From Desmonostoc vinosum HA7617-LM4 (GTDB lineage Bacteria > Cyanobacteriota > Cyanobacteriia > Cyanobacteriales > Nostocaceae), in the NCBI GenBank assembly GCA_019359515.1, contig JAHHHC010000009.1, forward strand, positions 62,001 through 126,000: a DNA stretch of 64,000 bases, given 5' to 3'. The notes beneath the pieces were generated by a model. The model was not told where the DNA came from and did not search any database. It worked only from the letters and a program-made list of their open reading frames with translations. Made by a program: the position numbers and the translations under genes. Shown here piece after piece: positions 36,701-46,788 of the stretch. Every line of letters starts with the position of its first letter. The stretch's first letter is position 1.

Positions 36701-37282
36701 ATGACAAATGGCAATTCCCCATTCCCCATGACAAATGACGAATGGCTAGAAATCGGTAAAATTGTTGCCCCTCAAGGTTTGTCTGGGGAAGTGCGGGTTT
36801 ATCCTGAGTCAGACTTCCCCGAAAGATTTGAGGTGCCAGGAAAACGTTGGTTACTGCGTCCAGACCAGAAAGAACCGCAACCAATAGAATTATTGTCAGG
36901 GCGTTATATTAATGGCAAAAACTTGTATGTTTTGCAACTAGCTGGCGTGGAAAATCGCAACCAAGCAGAGGAATTGCGTGGTTGTAAATTAATAGTACCA
37001 GCAAGCGATCGCCCCCAACTAGGCGAAGATGAATATCATGTCCTAGACTTAATTGATTTACAAGTCTTCATGCAAACATCCGGCGAACTCGTCGGCACAG
37101 TAGTAGATATTATCCCTGCCGGCAATGACTTACTAGAAGTGAAATTAGATGAATCATTCGCCAATGACAAAAAACAGACAGTATTAATTCCTTTCGTCAA
37201 AGCGATCGCTCCAGTAGTAGACTTACAAGCAGGCCGCATTGAAATAACCCCACCCCCTGGATTATTGGATATCAATAGTTAG
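36701..37282 (+). CDS. rimM: Ribosome maturation factor RimM
   Basis: 193 residues from the ATG at 36701; a second ATG at 36728 ([12 protein letters not shown]) would give 184. N-terminal RimM domain [20 protein letters not shown] and C-terminal PRC barrel [20 protein letters not shown] ending [10 protein letters not shown]. It binds S19 and aids processing of the 16S rRNA head. The start region contains an ATTCCCCATTCCCCATGACA repeat, so the N-terminal few residues are repeat-derived and the exact start is uncertain. Confidence 0.93.
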   Translation: MTNGNSPFPMTNDEWLEIGKIVAPQGLSGEVRVYPESDFPERFEVPGKRWLLRPDQKEPQPIELLSGRYINGKNLYVLQLAGVENRNQAEELRGCKLIVPASDRPQLGEDEYHVLDLIDLQVFMQTSGELVGTVVDIIPAGNDLLEVKLDESFANDKKQTVLIPFVKAIAPVVDLQAGRIEITPPPGLLDINS

Positions 37283-37391
37283 TACCAGTGAACTAGGCGA
37301 TTGTATGCAAAATACTTAATTGTTAAATCATTGGTGAAGCGATCGCCCATAAATCAGAACGATGCTAAATAGAATATTCCTATTGCACTGT

Positions 37392-37880
37392 TTACTTGCA
37401 AAGCGCAATTGTCAGCAATGTAGCTGCCCCCAACGCTGCTATTGTCCGAACATGATTCCAGAGTGTCCAGTTAGTCAGATATCTAGCCCAGAGATCTACA
37501 CCCTCAGGGCTATCTGGTTTGGCGATCGCCAGAGCATTATTTAGTGGTACATTGAAGACAATTGTCACTAAAATAGTGCCAACGAGATAAAGCAAGCTAC
37601 CAGTCACCAAGTAGACCGCAACAGGTTGATCCCATTTTGACAGCGAGGCGATCGCCAAAAATAGACAGCCTAAAGCCGTTCCAAAGAGTGCTACCATAAA
37701 CAAAGGATTGATCGCTGTGATATTGATCGATTGCATGGCAATAATGCCTTCTCGCGCCTGAAGTCTAGTAAGAGCGTTCATTACAAAAGTTGAGAAGGCA
37801 AAAAAAACACCTGCCACCAGTCCACAGCCCAAAGCAGTGAAAAGTTTTAATACAAAAAGCAAGTGGTCAACAGTTGTCAT
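37392..37880 (-). CDS. DUF1772 (anthrone oxygenase-like) membrane protein
   Basis: 162 residues with four membrane helices and the DUF1772 features GLVAGVFFAFSTFVMNAL, INPLFMVALFGTALGC and a tail with NVPLNN and WNHVRT. Some fungal members act on anthrones, but bacterial members have no assigned substrate. Standing alone on the minus strand between rimM and the J-domain gene. AGGAGG lies just upstream of the start (minus strand, ~37886). Confidence 0.8.
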   Translation of the reverse strand: MTTVDHLLFVLKLFTALGCGLVAGVFFAFSTFVMNALTRLQAREGIIAMQSINITAINPLFMVALFGTALGCLFLAIASLSKWDQPVAVYLVTGSLLYLVGTILVTIVFNVPLNNALAIAKPDSPEGVDLWARYLTNWTLWNHVRTIAALGAATLLTIALCK

Positions 37881-38090
37881 AAATCCTCCAAGTAAGCGAT
37901 CGCCTTTTAATACCTATATTCCTCTAATATGTAGTTGAGCTTGTGGCTCTGACCCAGAGAAATTTTTGAGCCGCTCAAGCGCTATGACAAACTTATGACA
38001 ATAGCCACTTGACAAATTGCTACTGACTACCACCAAATAAGCGAAGTAAACTAGAAGGAATCTTTTGGTTTTTTGGTGCGAAACCGCTTT

Positions 38091-39038
38091 ATGTCTTTAA
38101 AAATAGACCGTGGACTTTTTAAATATGATTTCATAGATCACCACGCAATTCTGTGTGTGCCAGTTGATGCGAGTGTCAGAGATATCCGCAAACGCTATCT
38201 GAAGATTGCCCGCCTACTACATCCAGATAGTATTGCTACCGCAACGGCTACTCAAAAGCAGCTAGCTAACGAATTTTTATCTAAGTTGGTTAATCCAGCT
38301 TACGAAAAACTTTCTGGAGAACGCACTCGTACAGAATACATTCTAGTGTTGTCGCAAATGGGCAGGAGGTTGATACAAGAACCAGCTACGGTAGAATTGA
38401 CCACTGACTTAGCTAGACAATTAGCCGGGGCCCCTAACATTGATCATTTTTATCGAAGTGCGATCGCAAAAATTGCTGAAACCCAATATGATTCCTTACA
38501 GCAAGCACTGCAAATCATTGCTCAAGTGAGTGAATTAAATTTAGTCTATTTGATGCGGAGTGCAGGCAAGTTATCAGCACCGCCACCGACTCAACCCAAA
38601 GCCACCCCAAACCCACCTCAGCCAAATACAACACCTACAGCTGCACCAGCGCCAGCCAAAGAAGACTCGGTTATAGAACAGTACATCCGTCGCGCTCAAA
38701 CTTTGATTGAAAAAAATCAATTTGCTCAAGCCAAAGTAGAGTTACAAGATGCCCTCAAATTAGAACCTAAGAACAGTCGCTGTCATAGCTTAATAGCGAT
38801 GGTGTATTTGAAGCAAAATCAGCTGAAAATGGCGAAAATTCACTTTGACAATGCTCTCAAACTAGACCCTAACGACCAAATAGCATTGCAATGGAAACCC
38901 AAACTAGATAAATTTTTGGGACAATCAGCCAGTGAGCAGAAAGTCACTTCAACTGCCATTACCGGATCTAAGCAACCAGATAAAACTGGGGGTAGCGGTT
39001 TATTTGGTGGTTTGTTTGGTGGAAAGAAAAAGGCATAG
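38091..39038 (+). CDS. J-domain protein with C-terminal TPR repeats
   Basis: 315 residues from the ATG at 38091 (an upstream GTG/TTG adds six). Residues 10-80 form a J domain with the HPD signature in ARLLHPDS, so it should stimulate an Hsp70 (DnaK). A Pro/Thr-rich linker (TQPKATPNPPQPNTTPTAA) leads to two or three TPR units (AQTLIEKNQFAQAKVELQDA; LKMAKIHFDNALKLDPNDQ) and a Gly-rich tail. It lacks the zinc-finger and substrate domains of DnaJ, so it is a specialised co-chaperone whose client is unknown. Cytoplasmic. Confidence 0.85.
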   Translation: MSLKIDRGLFKYDFIDHHAILCVPVDASVRDIRKRYLKIARLLHPDSIATATATQKQLANEFLSKLVNPAYEKLSGERTRTEYILVLSQMGRRLIQEPATVELTTDLARQLAGAPNIDHFYRSAIAKIAETQYDSLQQALQIIAQVSELNLVYLMRSAGKLSAPPPTQPKATPNPPQPNTTPTAAPAPAKEDSVIEQYIRRAQTLIEKNQFAQAKVELQDALKLEPKNSRCHSLIAMVYLKQNQLKMAKIHFDNALKLDPNDQIALQWKPKLDKFLGQSASEQKVTSTAITGSKQPDKTGGSGLFGGLFGGKKKA

Positions 39039-39511
39039 GGGCTAGAGATGACGCGGAGAGAGGGAGACACGGTGACGCGGAGAAACTTTCATGTACATTC
39101 CCCGCGTCCCCGCGTCCCCGTGTCCTTTCATGTACATTAGACTTCTTGCAAAAATACTTGAACCGTCAGAGACTCAAGTCTCTGCCTAATAGCAAAAGTC
39201 CGTTGAAACGGACTAAAAATACTGTTATTAGTCGGTTGAAACCGACTTGAGTTATCAGCCAGAAAATTTATTTTCTGGCGAGTATCCGACTTTTGCAAGA
39301 GGTCTATTCCCCGCGTCCCCGCATCCCCGTGTCCCCGTGTCCTTTCATGTACATTCCCCGCGCCCCGCGTCCCCGCATCCCCGTGTCCCCGTGTCCTTTC
39401 ATGTACATTCCCCGCGCCCCGCGTCCCTGCGTTCCCGCGTCCTCTTAATTCCCCATTCCCAACTTAGTATAAGCTTGAGGTGACGGTGAGACTGAGATTA
39501 CGGAGGATGGA
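39039..39511. other. Repeat-filled intergenic region with MITE copy B
   Basis: Three GC-rich tandem segments (CCCCGCGTCCCCGCATCCC... ending CTTTCATGTACATT) at ~39080-39135 and 39307-39440 surround MITE copy B. GGAGG at 39502-39506 is the ribosome site of hisZ. No gene. Confidence 0.75.
39138..39306. mobile_element. Four-hairpin MITE, copy B
   Basis: Same 167-bp sequence as 1910-2078, no difference found by reading, including both terminal repeats and all four hairpins. It is inserted in a GC-rich tandem repeat: the flanks TTTCATGTACAT and ATTCCCCGCG would rejoin to the neighbouring repeat unit's junction if one AT were lost, which points to a 2-bp AT target duplication. Confidence 0.85.
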
Positions 39512-40723
39512 ATGGTGTATCAACCAGCAGCGGGAGCCAGGGATTTGCTGCCTTTGGATGTGGCTCAAAAACGCTGGATTGAAGATAGATTACAACAGGT
39601 GTTTCACCGTTGGGGATATCACAGAATTATCACCTCTACTCTAGAGCGAATGGATACCCTGATGGCAGGGGAAGCAATTCAGCGCCAGATGGTGATTCAA
39701 CTACAAAATGGCGAAGGTGACGAGTTAGGGTTGCGTCCAGAATTAACCGCGTCTATTGCTCGTACTGTTGTGACTCGGATGGACGGTGTTACCTATCCAC
39801 AACGTTTGTACTACAATGCTAATGTATTCCGCCGCACTTGGGAAAGTAGGCATAATAGCCAGCAAGAGTTTTATCAGGCTGGAGTAGAGTTATTGGGTAC
39901 TGGTGGATTGCTAGCAAACGCAGAGGTGCTACTGCTAGTAGCAGATTGTTTAGCCGCACTAGGTTTAAAAAAATGGCATTTAATTTTAGGTGAGGCAGGA
40001 ATTACCCGATCGCTTTTAAATGCTTTCCCTGTCGATTTACAAGATCAAATACGTAGTGCGATCGCTAATCTTGACCGCATTACTATAGATACTCTACCTT
40101 TAAGTGAAGAACTGCGCGATCGCGCCAGAATGATGCTAGATTTGCGTGGCACAAGTACAGATGTCTTGCAAAAAGTCAGCAGCCTGGATTTAGACCAAGA
40201 GCAGCAACAAGCATTTAATCACCTCAAATCCCTAGTAGATTTACTAGAATTTGGTAAAGATTTTCCCCTAATTCTTGACCTCAGCCTCATTCAAACGATA
40301 GATTACTATACTGGCATTGTCTTTGAAGTAGTTAGTGATACCGAGTCGCAAGCCAGAGTTTTAGGACGGGGTGGTCGCTACGACCAACTTTTAGGGCTAT
40401 ATCATCCCCAAAAAGCAAATATTCCCGGTATTGGTTTTGTTCTCAATATAGAAGATTTATACCAAATACTCTTATCTACTCAGCAATTACCACAAGCAAC
40501 CCCAGCGAGTAATTGGTTAGTAGTATCAGAGACAGCAAGTGCTAACGCTACTGCCTTTGCCTACGCGCAAAAACTGCGAGATTCAACTCATCTAGTGCGA
40601 GTAGAAATGGATTTAGGGGGAAGAGACGCACAAGCCATCAGGCAATATGCACGCGATCGCGGTATTGCTCAAATAGCTTGGATTAAATCTGACGGCTCGC
40701 CTACAATCGAATCGTTGCGTTAG
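39512..40723 (+). CDS. hisZ: ATP phosphoribosyltransferase regulatory subunit
   Basis: 403 residues, a histidyl-tRNA synthetase-like paralogue. Contains [17 protein letters not shown] and [19 protein letters not shown] (class II aaRS motif remnants), with a degenerate anticodon-binding-like C-terminus. It pairs with short-form HisG for the first step and feedback control of histidine synthesis. ATG preceded by GGAGG at 39502-39506. A true HisRS would be somewhat longer with an intact motif 3. Followed directly by an STRR tract. Confidence 0.92.
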   Translation: MVYQPAAGARDLLPLDVAQKRWIEDRLQQVFHRWGYHRIITSTLERMDTLMAGEAIQRQMVIQLQNGEGDELGLRPELTASIARTVVTRMDGVTYPQRLYYNANVFRRTWESRHNSQQEFYQAGVELLGTGGLLANAEVLLLVADCLAALGLKKWHLILGEAGITRSLLNAFPVDLQDQIRSAIANLDRITIDTLPLSEELRDRARMMLDLRGTSTDVLQKVSSLDLDQEQQQAFNHLKSLVDLLEFGKDFPLILDLSLIQTIDYYTGIVFEVVSDTESQARVLGRGGRYDQLLGLYHPQKANIPGIGFVLNIEDLYQILLSTQQLPQATPASNWLVVSETASANATAFAYAQKLRDSTHLVRVEMDLGGRDAQAIRQYARDRGIAQIAWIKSDGSPTIESLR

Positions 40724-40730
40724 GTGTGGG

Positions 40731-40878
40731 AACTGGGGATTGGGGACTGGGGATTGGGGATTGGGGACTGGGGATTGGGGATTGGGGACTGGAGACTGGG
40801 GAATGGAGACTGGGGATTGGGGACTGGGGATTGGGGATTGGGGAATGGAGACTGGGGAATGGAGACTGGGGAATTGGG
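40731..40878. repeat. STRR heptamer tract after hisZ
   Basis: About 20 heptamers: GGGGATT, GGGGACT, and the variants GGAGACT and GGGGAAT arranged partly as higher-order units. The GGAGACTGGGGAATGGAGAC pattern recurs, suggesting expansion by slippage or unequal exchange. Confidence 0.92.
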
Positions 40879-41068
40879 ATTCGTAATTATTTTACTCTCC
40901 CCCTACTCCCTACTCCCTACTCCCTACTCCCTACTCCCTTAATAAAGTTTTGTAAATAATCTCGATTATCCTCATCTCTGATTCCGATAGTCTATCAAGA
41001 CAAGTTAAGAGAATGTGGGGTGCTGTGATGATATTCAAACCTCAATTGATTGGGCCTGGATAACTTCT
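40879..41068. other. Intergenic region upstream of the sigma-like gene
   Basis: Ends of repeat (TACTCCC units at 40907-40938), then ~130 bp of unique sequence with the likely promoter of the sigma-like gene and its possible operon. Confidence 0.4.
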
Positions 41069-41794
41069 ATGTGTAATGACTTAAGCGCCCCTCCTTTGAT
41101 TGGCTTGCTTCAGGCTGCTTTAAATAATCCAATTGAGAGGAGCAGGCTATTACAGCAACAAGAACTAATCCGGGAAATCATGAACGATATCCCTACTCGT
41201 CAATGGCTATTTCTGCAAGCATGTCAGACTGATTACCCAAATCGAGGCATAGATTTGATCACTGCAATGATCAAATCTTCCAGGCTGCTTCGGCACGGTG
41301 GCAGGATATCACCGGATGTCTACGGTGAAGCTTTATCACGAACCTGGGTATGGTTTGTGGAAGATTTTGATCAATATAACCCACAAAAGGCAAGCTTTGT
41401 TACTTGGTTTAACCAAAAACTGGGATGGGTGATTCTGGATGTGATTCGAGAAAAAGCTGATGAAGCCAGAAGACAATTACATCCTCCAGCGAGTGAAGAG
41501 GATACTGAGTGGATTTATCCTCCTGCACCAGAACCAGAACGTTGGCATGAAACGATCCAAGAATGGCTAGAGTTAGTCAAAAATCATTCGCATTTGTTCA
41601 AAGATTGTCGAATGCAGAGTCCTCCCCATTTTAACTGTCAGGTTTTGTTAATTCAGATTTTGACAGTGTTGGGCGATTCTGGGGAATTTTCTTGGAATAC
41701 GATCGCCCAAAAATACGAAGTCGAACCATTGGTACTGAAAAGATTTTGTCGAACGCGATGTTTCCCTCGTTTCAAACAGTTGTTGTCTGAATAG
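41069..41794 (+). CDS. Sigma-70-like factor (region 2 and region 4-like)
   Basis: 241 residues from the ATG at 41069; a GTG at 41015 would add 18. Residues ~90-150 (ISPDVYGEALSRTWVWFVED and DQYNPQKASFVTWFNQKLGW) resemble sigma region 2, which binds RNA polymerase and the -10 element. After an acidic linker, the C-terminal ~60 residues (FSWNTIAQKYEVEPLVLKRF) form a helix-turn-helix like region 4. It differs from housekeeping sigma factors and is of a cyanobacterial ECF-like sort. Encoded 36 bp ahead of the DUF1822 gene and upstream of the CHAT-receptor gene; I infer that these regulate it. Confidence 0.7.
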   Translation: MCNDLSAPPLIGLLQAALNNPIERSRLLQQQELIREIMNDIPTRQWLFLQACQTDYPNRGIDLITAMIKSSRLLRHGGRISPDVYGEALSRTWVWFVEDFDQYNPQKASFVTWFNQKLGWVILDVIREKADEARRQLHPPASEEDTEWIYPPAPEPERWHETIQEWLELVKNHSHLFKDCRMQSPPHFNCQVLLIQILTVLGDSGEFSWNTIAQKYEVEPLVLKRFCRTRCFPRFKQLLSE

Positions 41795-41830
41795 TATTCC
41801 CAACAGTTTCTAGTTTTCTGAACATGAATC

Positions 41831-42946
41831 ATGATTGATACTGTTACAAAATTTATGCCGATCGCAATTCCCATTACGGCAACCGACCGCAAGCAAGCTT
41901 ACCAGTTTGCCCAACAACAACCAACTCCAAAGCGATCGCAACAAGTTTATCGTAATACGCTAGCTGTATTGGTAACTCAGCGTTATTTGCAATTGTTAGG
42001 CGTTCATACCGATTTAGAAGCAAGTCATAGCTGGAACCCCCTTGAGCGCCTGCTAGAAAATATTGCAGATTTGTATATTCCTAGTTTGCAAGGCTTTTTA
42101 GAGTGTCGTTCACTGCGGCAAAGCGATCGCAAGTGTAAAATTCCCCAACAAGTGTGGTCAGAACGCATCGGCTATGTGATGATTCAACTCGATGAACCCT
42201 ATCAAGAGGGACAAGTTTTAGGATTTGTAGAATCGATATCAGTGCCGGAATTACCACGCAGTTATTTTCAACCGCTTGATATATTACTTGACCGCTTGAC
42301 TTTAGAGCGATCGCCGCAACCAATCGTGCAACTCAATCAGTGGCGTCAACGCATATTTGAACCCGATTGGCAACCCCCACAAGACTTGCTTAGCACTTTG
42401 AGAGCAGCAATTCTACAATTTTACGAGTTACAGCCTCAACGAGGTGATGAGCCGATTCGCCAACGAGTCGAACAACTCTATCGCCGACAATCTGCTGAAT
42501 CAGTGCAACCTATTCCGGTGAATCTAAATCTCCAAGAAACCTTAGTAAAGCTAATTCAAACGACTCAAGATGATGAAATTCGCTGGCAGTCTGCCGAGTT
42601 GTTGTGGGAACTAAATCCACAACATGTGGCTTGTCCGGTGATCAGTGCGAAAGATTTAGGAATTTATCTTACAGGACATCCTATAGTACTAATGATCGGT
42701 ATTTTGCCGAAGTCAGATAGCAAGATGCTAATTTTGTCAAGAGTGTATTCTTTGAAACAATTATCTCACTTGCCATCGGGGTTGAAGCTCATCGGACTAG
42801 ATGAAAGAGGAAATCCGTTTTTTGAAGTAGAATCACGACAGCAAGATCACTATATGCAGTTCAAATTTACAGCGGACGGAGGCGATCGCTTTAGTATTCG
42901 TGTAGTTCTTAATGATGCCAGTTTTAGCGAGAGTTTTGTTGTTTAG
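41831..42946 (+). CDS. DUF1822 protein
   Basis: 371 residues, soluble, matching my memory of DUF1822: KFMPIAIPITATDRKQAYQF at the start, YGRNTL-like LAVLVTQRYLQLLGVHTDLE and ECRSLRQSDRKCKIPQQVW, then GYVMIQLDEPYQEGQVLGFV. DUF1822 genes commonly neighbour sigma-like and CHAT-domain genes in filamentous cyanobacteria. No catalytic motif seen. A role as sigma-factor partner (anti-sigma or cofactor) is a hypothesis from context only. Confidence 0.8.
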   Translation: MIDTVTKFMPIAIPITATDRKQAYQFAQQQPTPKRSQQVYRNTLAVLVTQRYLQLLGVHTDLEASHSWNPLERLLENIADLYIPSLQGFLECRSLRQSDRKCKIPQQVWSERIGYVMIQLDEPYQEGQVLGFVESISVPELPRSYFQPLDILLDRLTLERSPQPIVQLNQWRQRIFEPDWQPPQDLLSTLRAAILQFYELQPQRGDEPIRQRVEQLYRRQSAESVQPIPVNLNLQETLVKLIQTTQDDEIRWQSAELLWELNPQHVACPVISAKDLGIYLTGHPIVLMIGILPKSDSKMLILSRVYSLKQLSHLPSGLKLIGLDERGNPFFEVESRQQDHYMQFKFTADGGDRFSIRVVLNDASFSESFVV

Positions 42947-43140
42947 TCTTGATAAGCTAAAGAAGGTAGGTTGAAACCCCAAGACGACAGTCGCCCTCTA
43001 CCTCCTACCCCACAAGTGTAGGTTTTTCACATTCAATCTGAAAAAGCCTATATATTTTTCCGTTCCGAAATCTTTCTTTGCGTCTGTGCGTCGATACAAA
43101 ACGCAAAATATTAAAAACCTACACCTGTCAGCTGCCCCCT

Positions 43141-45828
43141 ATGGCTAAGCCTCCCTCCAATCCTCAACTCCCTCAAAACGTTGCTGTCGTGATTGAGATT
43201 AATGGTGGTAGCTTCGCTGACGGATTCTCTGTGACGCTTCAGATTTTAGAAGATGGCCAAATTATTCAAGAAGATGATCATTTTCTTTCTATTCCTGCCG
43301 CGCCAGAAATGCCGAAGCTTTATCAGGAGTGGAAAGAGATATCACTCGAAGGCAGTCGGCAACTGCAAGTGGTTCCTCTGCAAGTCACAAATGTAGCCAA
43401 AGTAGACTGGAGACAAAAAACTAAAAAGCTGGAAATTTTATGTAGAAATTGGTTTGGGGATCAAGCATTCGAGCGTTTGTGCGATCGCATCCGCGCCAAT
43501 GAAAGGGTGAATGCTGATCAATCTGTACCAATTATCATTCGTACTCAGACAAGAGATCATCAGCAAAATGAACTTTTGCGTAGGCTACCCTGGCATTTCT
43601 GGGATTTATTTACTAACCTTCCCCATGCTGAATTTGCCTTATTCACTAAGTTTAGTCAGCGAGTTCCCTCTTTGAAAGCACCAATCAGAGTTCTAGCTAT
43701 TTTCGGCAGTTCTCATGGTGGTTTGCAACTAGAAAAAGATGAAGCCGCACTAGAAATACTAAAGCAGCGGGGAGCGCAAATTATTAAGCAATTAGAGCCA
43801 ACTGAAGACACTTTATCTGATTTATTATTTAATGAAACTTGGGATATATTGTTTTTTGCCGGACATAGTTCCAGCGAAGTTGAAAGTGGACAAATTCAAA
43901 TTAATCAGCACATTTCTCTATCGTTAAATACGTTACGCCCGAGCTTAGCGAGAGCGGTAACGAATGGTTTAAAGTTGGCAATTTTCAATTCATGTGATGG
44001 ATTAGGGATTGCAGATTTCCTCGCAAAATTGAATGTGCCAGCCATGATTGTAATGCGGGAACCTGTACCCGATCAGATTGCTTGTAAATTCTTACTCTAC
44101 TTTTTAGAGCAATTTTCTCAAGGTAAACCCCTTTGTTTAGCAGTTCGTGAAGCCCGCGATCGCCTTGAATCTGTACAAAGCAACTTTCCTGCCGCTTCCT
44201 GGCTACCCGCTGTTTGCTTGAATCCAAATCAGCCAGAGTTTATCTGGCCTACTCCAACTCGCCAGCGACAGTTTTTATCATCATTGTGCCGTTCACAATT
44301 TTACCTGCTTCGTCCTCATTTCCTGATTGGATTTGTTGCCTTGGTTGGCATAATTGCTGTAATTACAATTAATCGCTGTCAGCTTTTTGGCTCAATTTGC
44401 ATCAATCACAGCGAGGTTCAAAAGCCAGTTGCTAATAATATAGAGAACTTTATTAGCTATGGAGAAAAGCCAATAGCTAATAGTAAAGTGCAACTCAGTG
44501 AACCATATCTCTCATTAAAGCAGCAAGGAATTAAAGCATTTTCTGAAGGTAAATATGACAAATCGGTGACGATTTTTGATAATATCCGCATTCAGGCAAA
44601 ACAAAATAAAGATGTTCCTAACCGCCGTCAAGTGGCTTTAGCAGCACTACAAGATCCAGAAATTCTGATTTATCGTAATAATGCTTTTTTAAATCATCGA
44701 CATAGCCAAAATAAAAGTTTGCCAATTTATACCATTGCTGTAGCTGGGCCATTGAATCTCGATTCGGGATTGCATATTGTATTTGGAGTTGCTCAAGCCC
44801 AAGATATAGCCATCAACAAAGGAATCAACTTAAAAGTTGCGATCGCTAACGATAGCAATAACCGCGCTCAAGCTGAGAAGGTTGCCAAATTTCTGACAGA
44901 AGATCCCAAAATTATCGCTGTGGTAGGACACTATACCTCTCCTAATACTTGTGCAGCTTTGAAGGTTTATTCACTCAAAGAACTTGTGGTTATTTCTCCC
45001 ACTAGCACTGTTGTCAACTTGCAATCATATCAAGACTGTAAAGACCCCAATCGAGTATTTTTCCGTACCGTTTCATCCAGTAGAGTTGAAGCTGATAGTT
45101 TAGTGAAATATTTAGTTGAGGATCTCAAAAAACCTCAGCCAGGAGTGGTAATTTTTTATAACAGTAAAGAATCTTTTAGTAAGGATTTATCTAATGAGTT
45201 TGTTCGGGTTCTCAAAGCGTTTCAAGGACGCGTAATTGCTACATTTGATATATCAGATTCAAACTTTGATACTAGTCACCTTCCGCCACAAGTTAAAGAT
45301 GCGGATGCTCTAGTGGTATTACCTGATGGCGGAACTGATGATATTTTAGCATTTCAAAAAGCGGTAGATATTATCAAATTGAACAATGGAGAAAGACCAA
45401 TTTTAGGCGCAAATACTCTCTATCTCCAAGAAGTCATTAATCAGGCTAAAAATACAACAGTAAATCGCTTATTTTTGGCAGTTGATTGGCATCCAAACCA
45501 ATGTGGCGCTCAAGAGTATCGGCAACAAAATAATGAATATTGGGGTGGTGATTTGAATCGACGCACAGCCCTAGCAGATGACGCTGTGCAAGCAATTTTA
45601 CAGGCTATTAAACTATCAAATTCACCTATAAATCGACAAGATATCCAGCAAAAATTATCTGAAACAGGAATTAGACCGGGAATAGCAGCATCAAGTACGA
45701 TTATCAAAGGCTTATCGATTAGTTTTGATGCCAGAGGCGATCGCAGAGAATTTACTACCCGTGCGATCGTGACTGTGAATAATAACTTAAAGTTTGAACT
45801 TGTGAAAGATGTTCCTTGTCGTAAATAA
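43141..45828 (+). CDS. CHAT protease-TM-periplasmic binding protein receptor
   Basis: 895 residues from the ATG at 43141 (MAKPPSNPQLPQN). Residues ~170-380 are a CHAT caspase-like protease with the dyad histidine in LFFAGHSSS (~H241) and cysteine in IFNSCDGLG (~C285). One helix at ~395-415 (FVALVGIIAVITINRC) crosses the membrane. A short TPR-like stretch (FSEGKYDKSVTIFDNI) and a type-1 periplasmic binding domain (~530-895: IAVAGPLNLDSGLHIVFGVA, then VGHYTSPNTCAALKVYSLKE) follow, as in LivJ or receptor ligand domains. This arrangement couples outside ligand binding to a cytoplasmic protease. No signal peptide, as expected for an N-in topology. Confidence 0.88.
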   Translation: MAKPPSNPQLPQNVAVVIEINGGSFADGFSVTLQILEDGQIIQEDDHFLSIPAAPEMPKLYQEWKEISLEGSRQLQVVPLQVTNVAKVDWRQKTKKLEILCRNWFGDQAFERLCDRIRANERVNADQSVPIIIRTQTRDHQQNELLRRLPWHFWDLFTNLPHAEFALFTKFSQRVPSLKAPIRVLAIFGSSHGGLQLEKDEAALEILKQRGAQIIKQLEPTEDTLSDLLFNETWDILFFAGHSSSEVESGQIQINQHISLSLNTLRPSLARAVTNGLKLAIFNSCDGLGIADFLAKLNVPAMIVMREPVPDQIACKFLLYFLEQFSQGKPLCLAVREARDRLESVQSNFPAASWLPAVCLNPNQPEFIWPTPTRQRQFLSSLCRSQFYLLRPHFLIGFVALVGIIAVITINRCQLFGSICINHSEVQKPVANNIENFISYGEKPIANSKVQLSEPYLSLKQQGIKAFSEGKYDKSVTIFDNIRIQAKQNKDVPNRRQVALAALQDPEILIYRNNAFLNHRHSQNKSLPIYTIAVAGPLNLDSGLHIVFGVAQAQDIAINKGINLKVAIANDSNNRAQAEKVAKFLTEDPKIIAVVGHYTSPNTCAALKVYSLKELVVISPTSTVVNLQSYQDCKDPNRVFFRTVSSSRVEADSLVKYLVEDLKKPQPGVVIFYNSKESFSKDLSNEFVRVLKAFQGRVIATFDISDSNFDTSHLPPQVKDADALVVLPDGGTDDILAFQKAVDIIKLNNGERPILGANTLYLQEVINQAKNTTVNRLFLAVDWHPNQCGAQEYRQQNNEYWGGDLNRRTALADDAVQAILQAIKLSNSPINRQDIQQKLSETGIRPGIAASSTIIKGLSISFDARGDRREFTTRAIVTVNNNLKFELVKDVPCRK

Positions 45829-46053
45829 ATCAATTTGTAAAGTTAAGTAAATATCCCGGCGATTTTCACTCTAGCCACCGATAGTCCTTTAGCAGAGTCA
45901 GAAGCGGATTACCTATCATATTCAAACCTGTAGAGACGCAGCATTGCTATGTTTCTATAACTGGTTGCAGCCACTTATAATTTCCTTATTTTTATTCATC
46001 ATACTATTCCTCCCCATTTACTTCTTTGCATACTTTATTTTTACAGTAAAAGA

Positions 46054-46782
46054 ATGGTTTTTGCAGCAGTTACGACAGCATTTTACAAAATAGAGGAATC
46101 ATTAATTTTGAATTTGGAGCAAAGTGACGTGACCACTCAAACTAAACGCAATTCTTTTCGACTATCTGAAACTCAATTATTACTAACTGGTCTCTTAATT
46201 GGTTATGTTGGCTTCATTTTGTGGTTAGGAGTGCGTTTGATTGTTCTATTTAGCGGTGCAGTAATTGTTGTATTGGCGATCGCCTCTTGGTACCTCCAAC
46301 TCAAACGCCAAAAAACAAGCTCTTGGGCAAACTCTGCAAATTTACTACAAATAGATATTTTTCTTAGTCATATTAACTGTTTAGATCCGCAAATTCCTGA
46401 TGCTGATCATACTTTGTGGCTAACAGTTAAGCAACAAGCTCAAGCGATTCAGCAGATAGCAACACAAATTGCTCAGCAAGAATCAACCTTCACTTTAGAT
46501 CTACTAGAAACCTTACACACTGTTCTAGATCTAGTTGATCGACTCGTACAAGCATTGCAGGTTACTCAACAAATGCAAACGCCACACTATCGAGAGTTAG
46601 CACAACAACAGTTGCAAAGCAGTTTGACTCGCCTCCAGCAAACCCATGACCAACTTCAGGAATTGCGCGACCAATTTGCATTGGAAAACCTAGAGCGGCG
46701 ATCGCTCACTGTTCCTACGGTAATCTCAAAACGACTACAAATCCTGATTGCTGAAAACGAAAGAGGAATTTTAGGGGATTAA
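46054..46782 (+). CDS. Two-helix membrane protein with coiled coil
   Basis: 242 residues. Paired helices at ~47-65 and ~67-85 (LLTGLLIGYVGFILWLGVRL and following) form a hairpin anchor. The remaining ~150 residues are a Gln-rich cytoplasmic coiled coil (QQAQAIQQIATQIAQQ; LQQTHDQLQELRDQFALE). No family recognised. Its TAA is immediately followed by the ATG of the vWA lipoprotein gene at 46783, so they are probably translated together; a possible scaffold or adaptor for the envelope proteins encoded beside it. Confidence 0.7.
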   Translation: MVFAAVTTAFYKIEESLILNLEQSDVTTQTKRNSFRLSETQLLLTGLLIGYVGFILWLGVRLIVLFSGAVIVVLAIASWYLQLKRQKTSSWANSANLLQIDIFLSHINCLDPQIPDADHTLWLTVKQQAQAIQQIATQIAQQESTFTLDLLETLHTVLDLVDRLVQALQVTQQMQTPHYRELAQQQLQSSLTRLQQTHDQLQELRDQFALENLERRSLTVPTVISKRLQILIAENERGILGD

Positions 46783-46788
46783 ATGAAT

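Noticed and set aside
39512-40723. hisS (histidyl-tRNA synthetase) as the identity of the hisZ gene
   Set aside because: The length, degenerate motif 3 and C-terminus fit the HisZ regulatory paralogue better.
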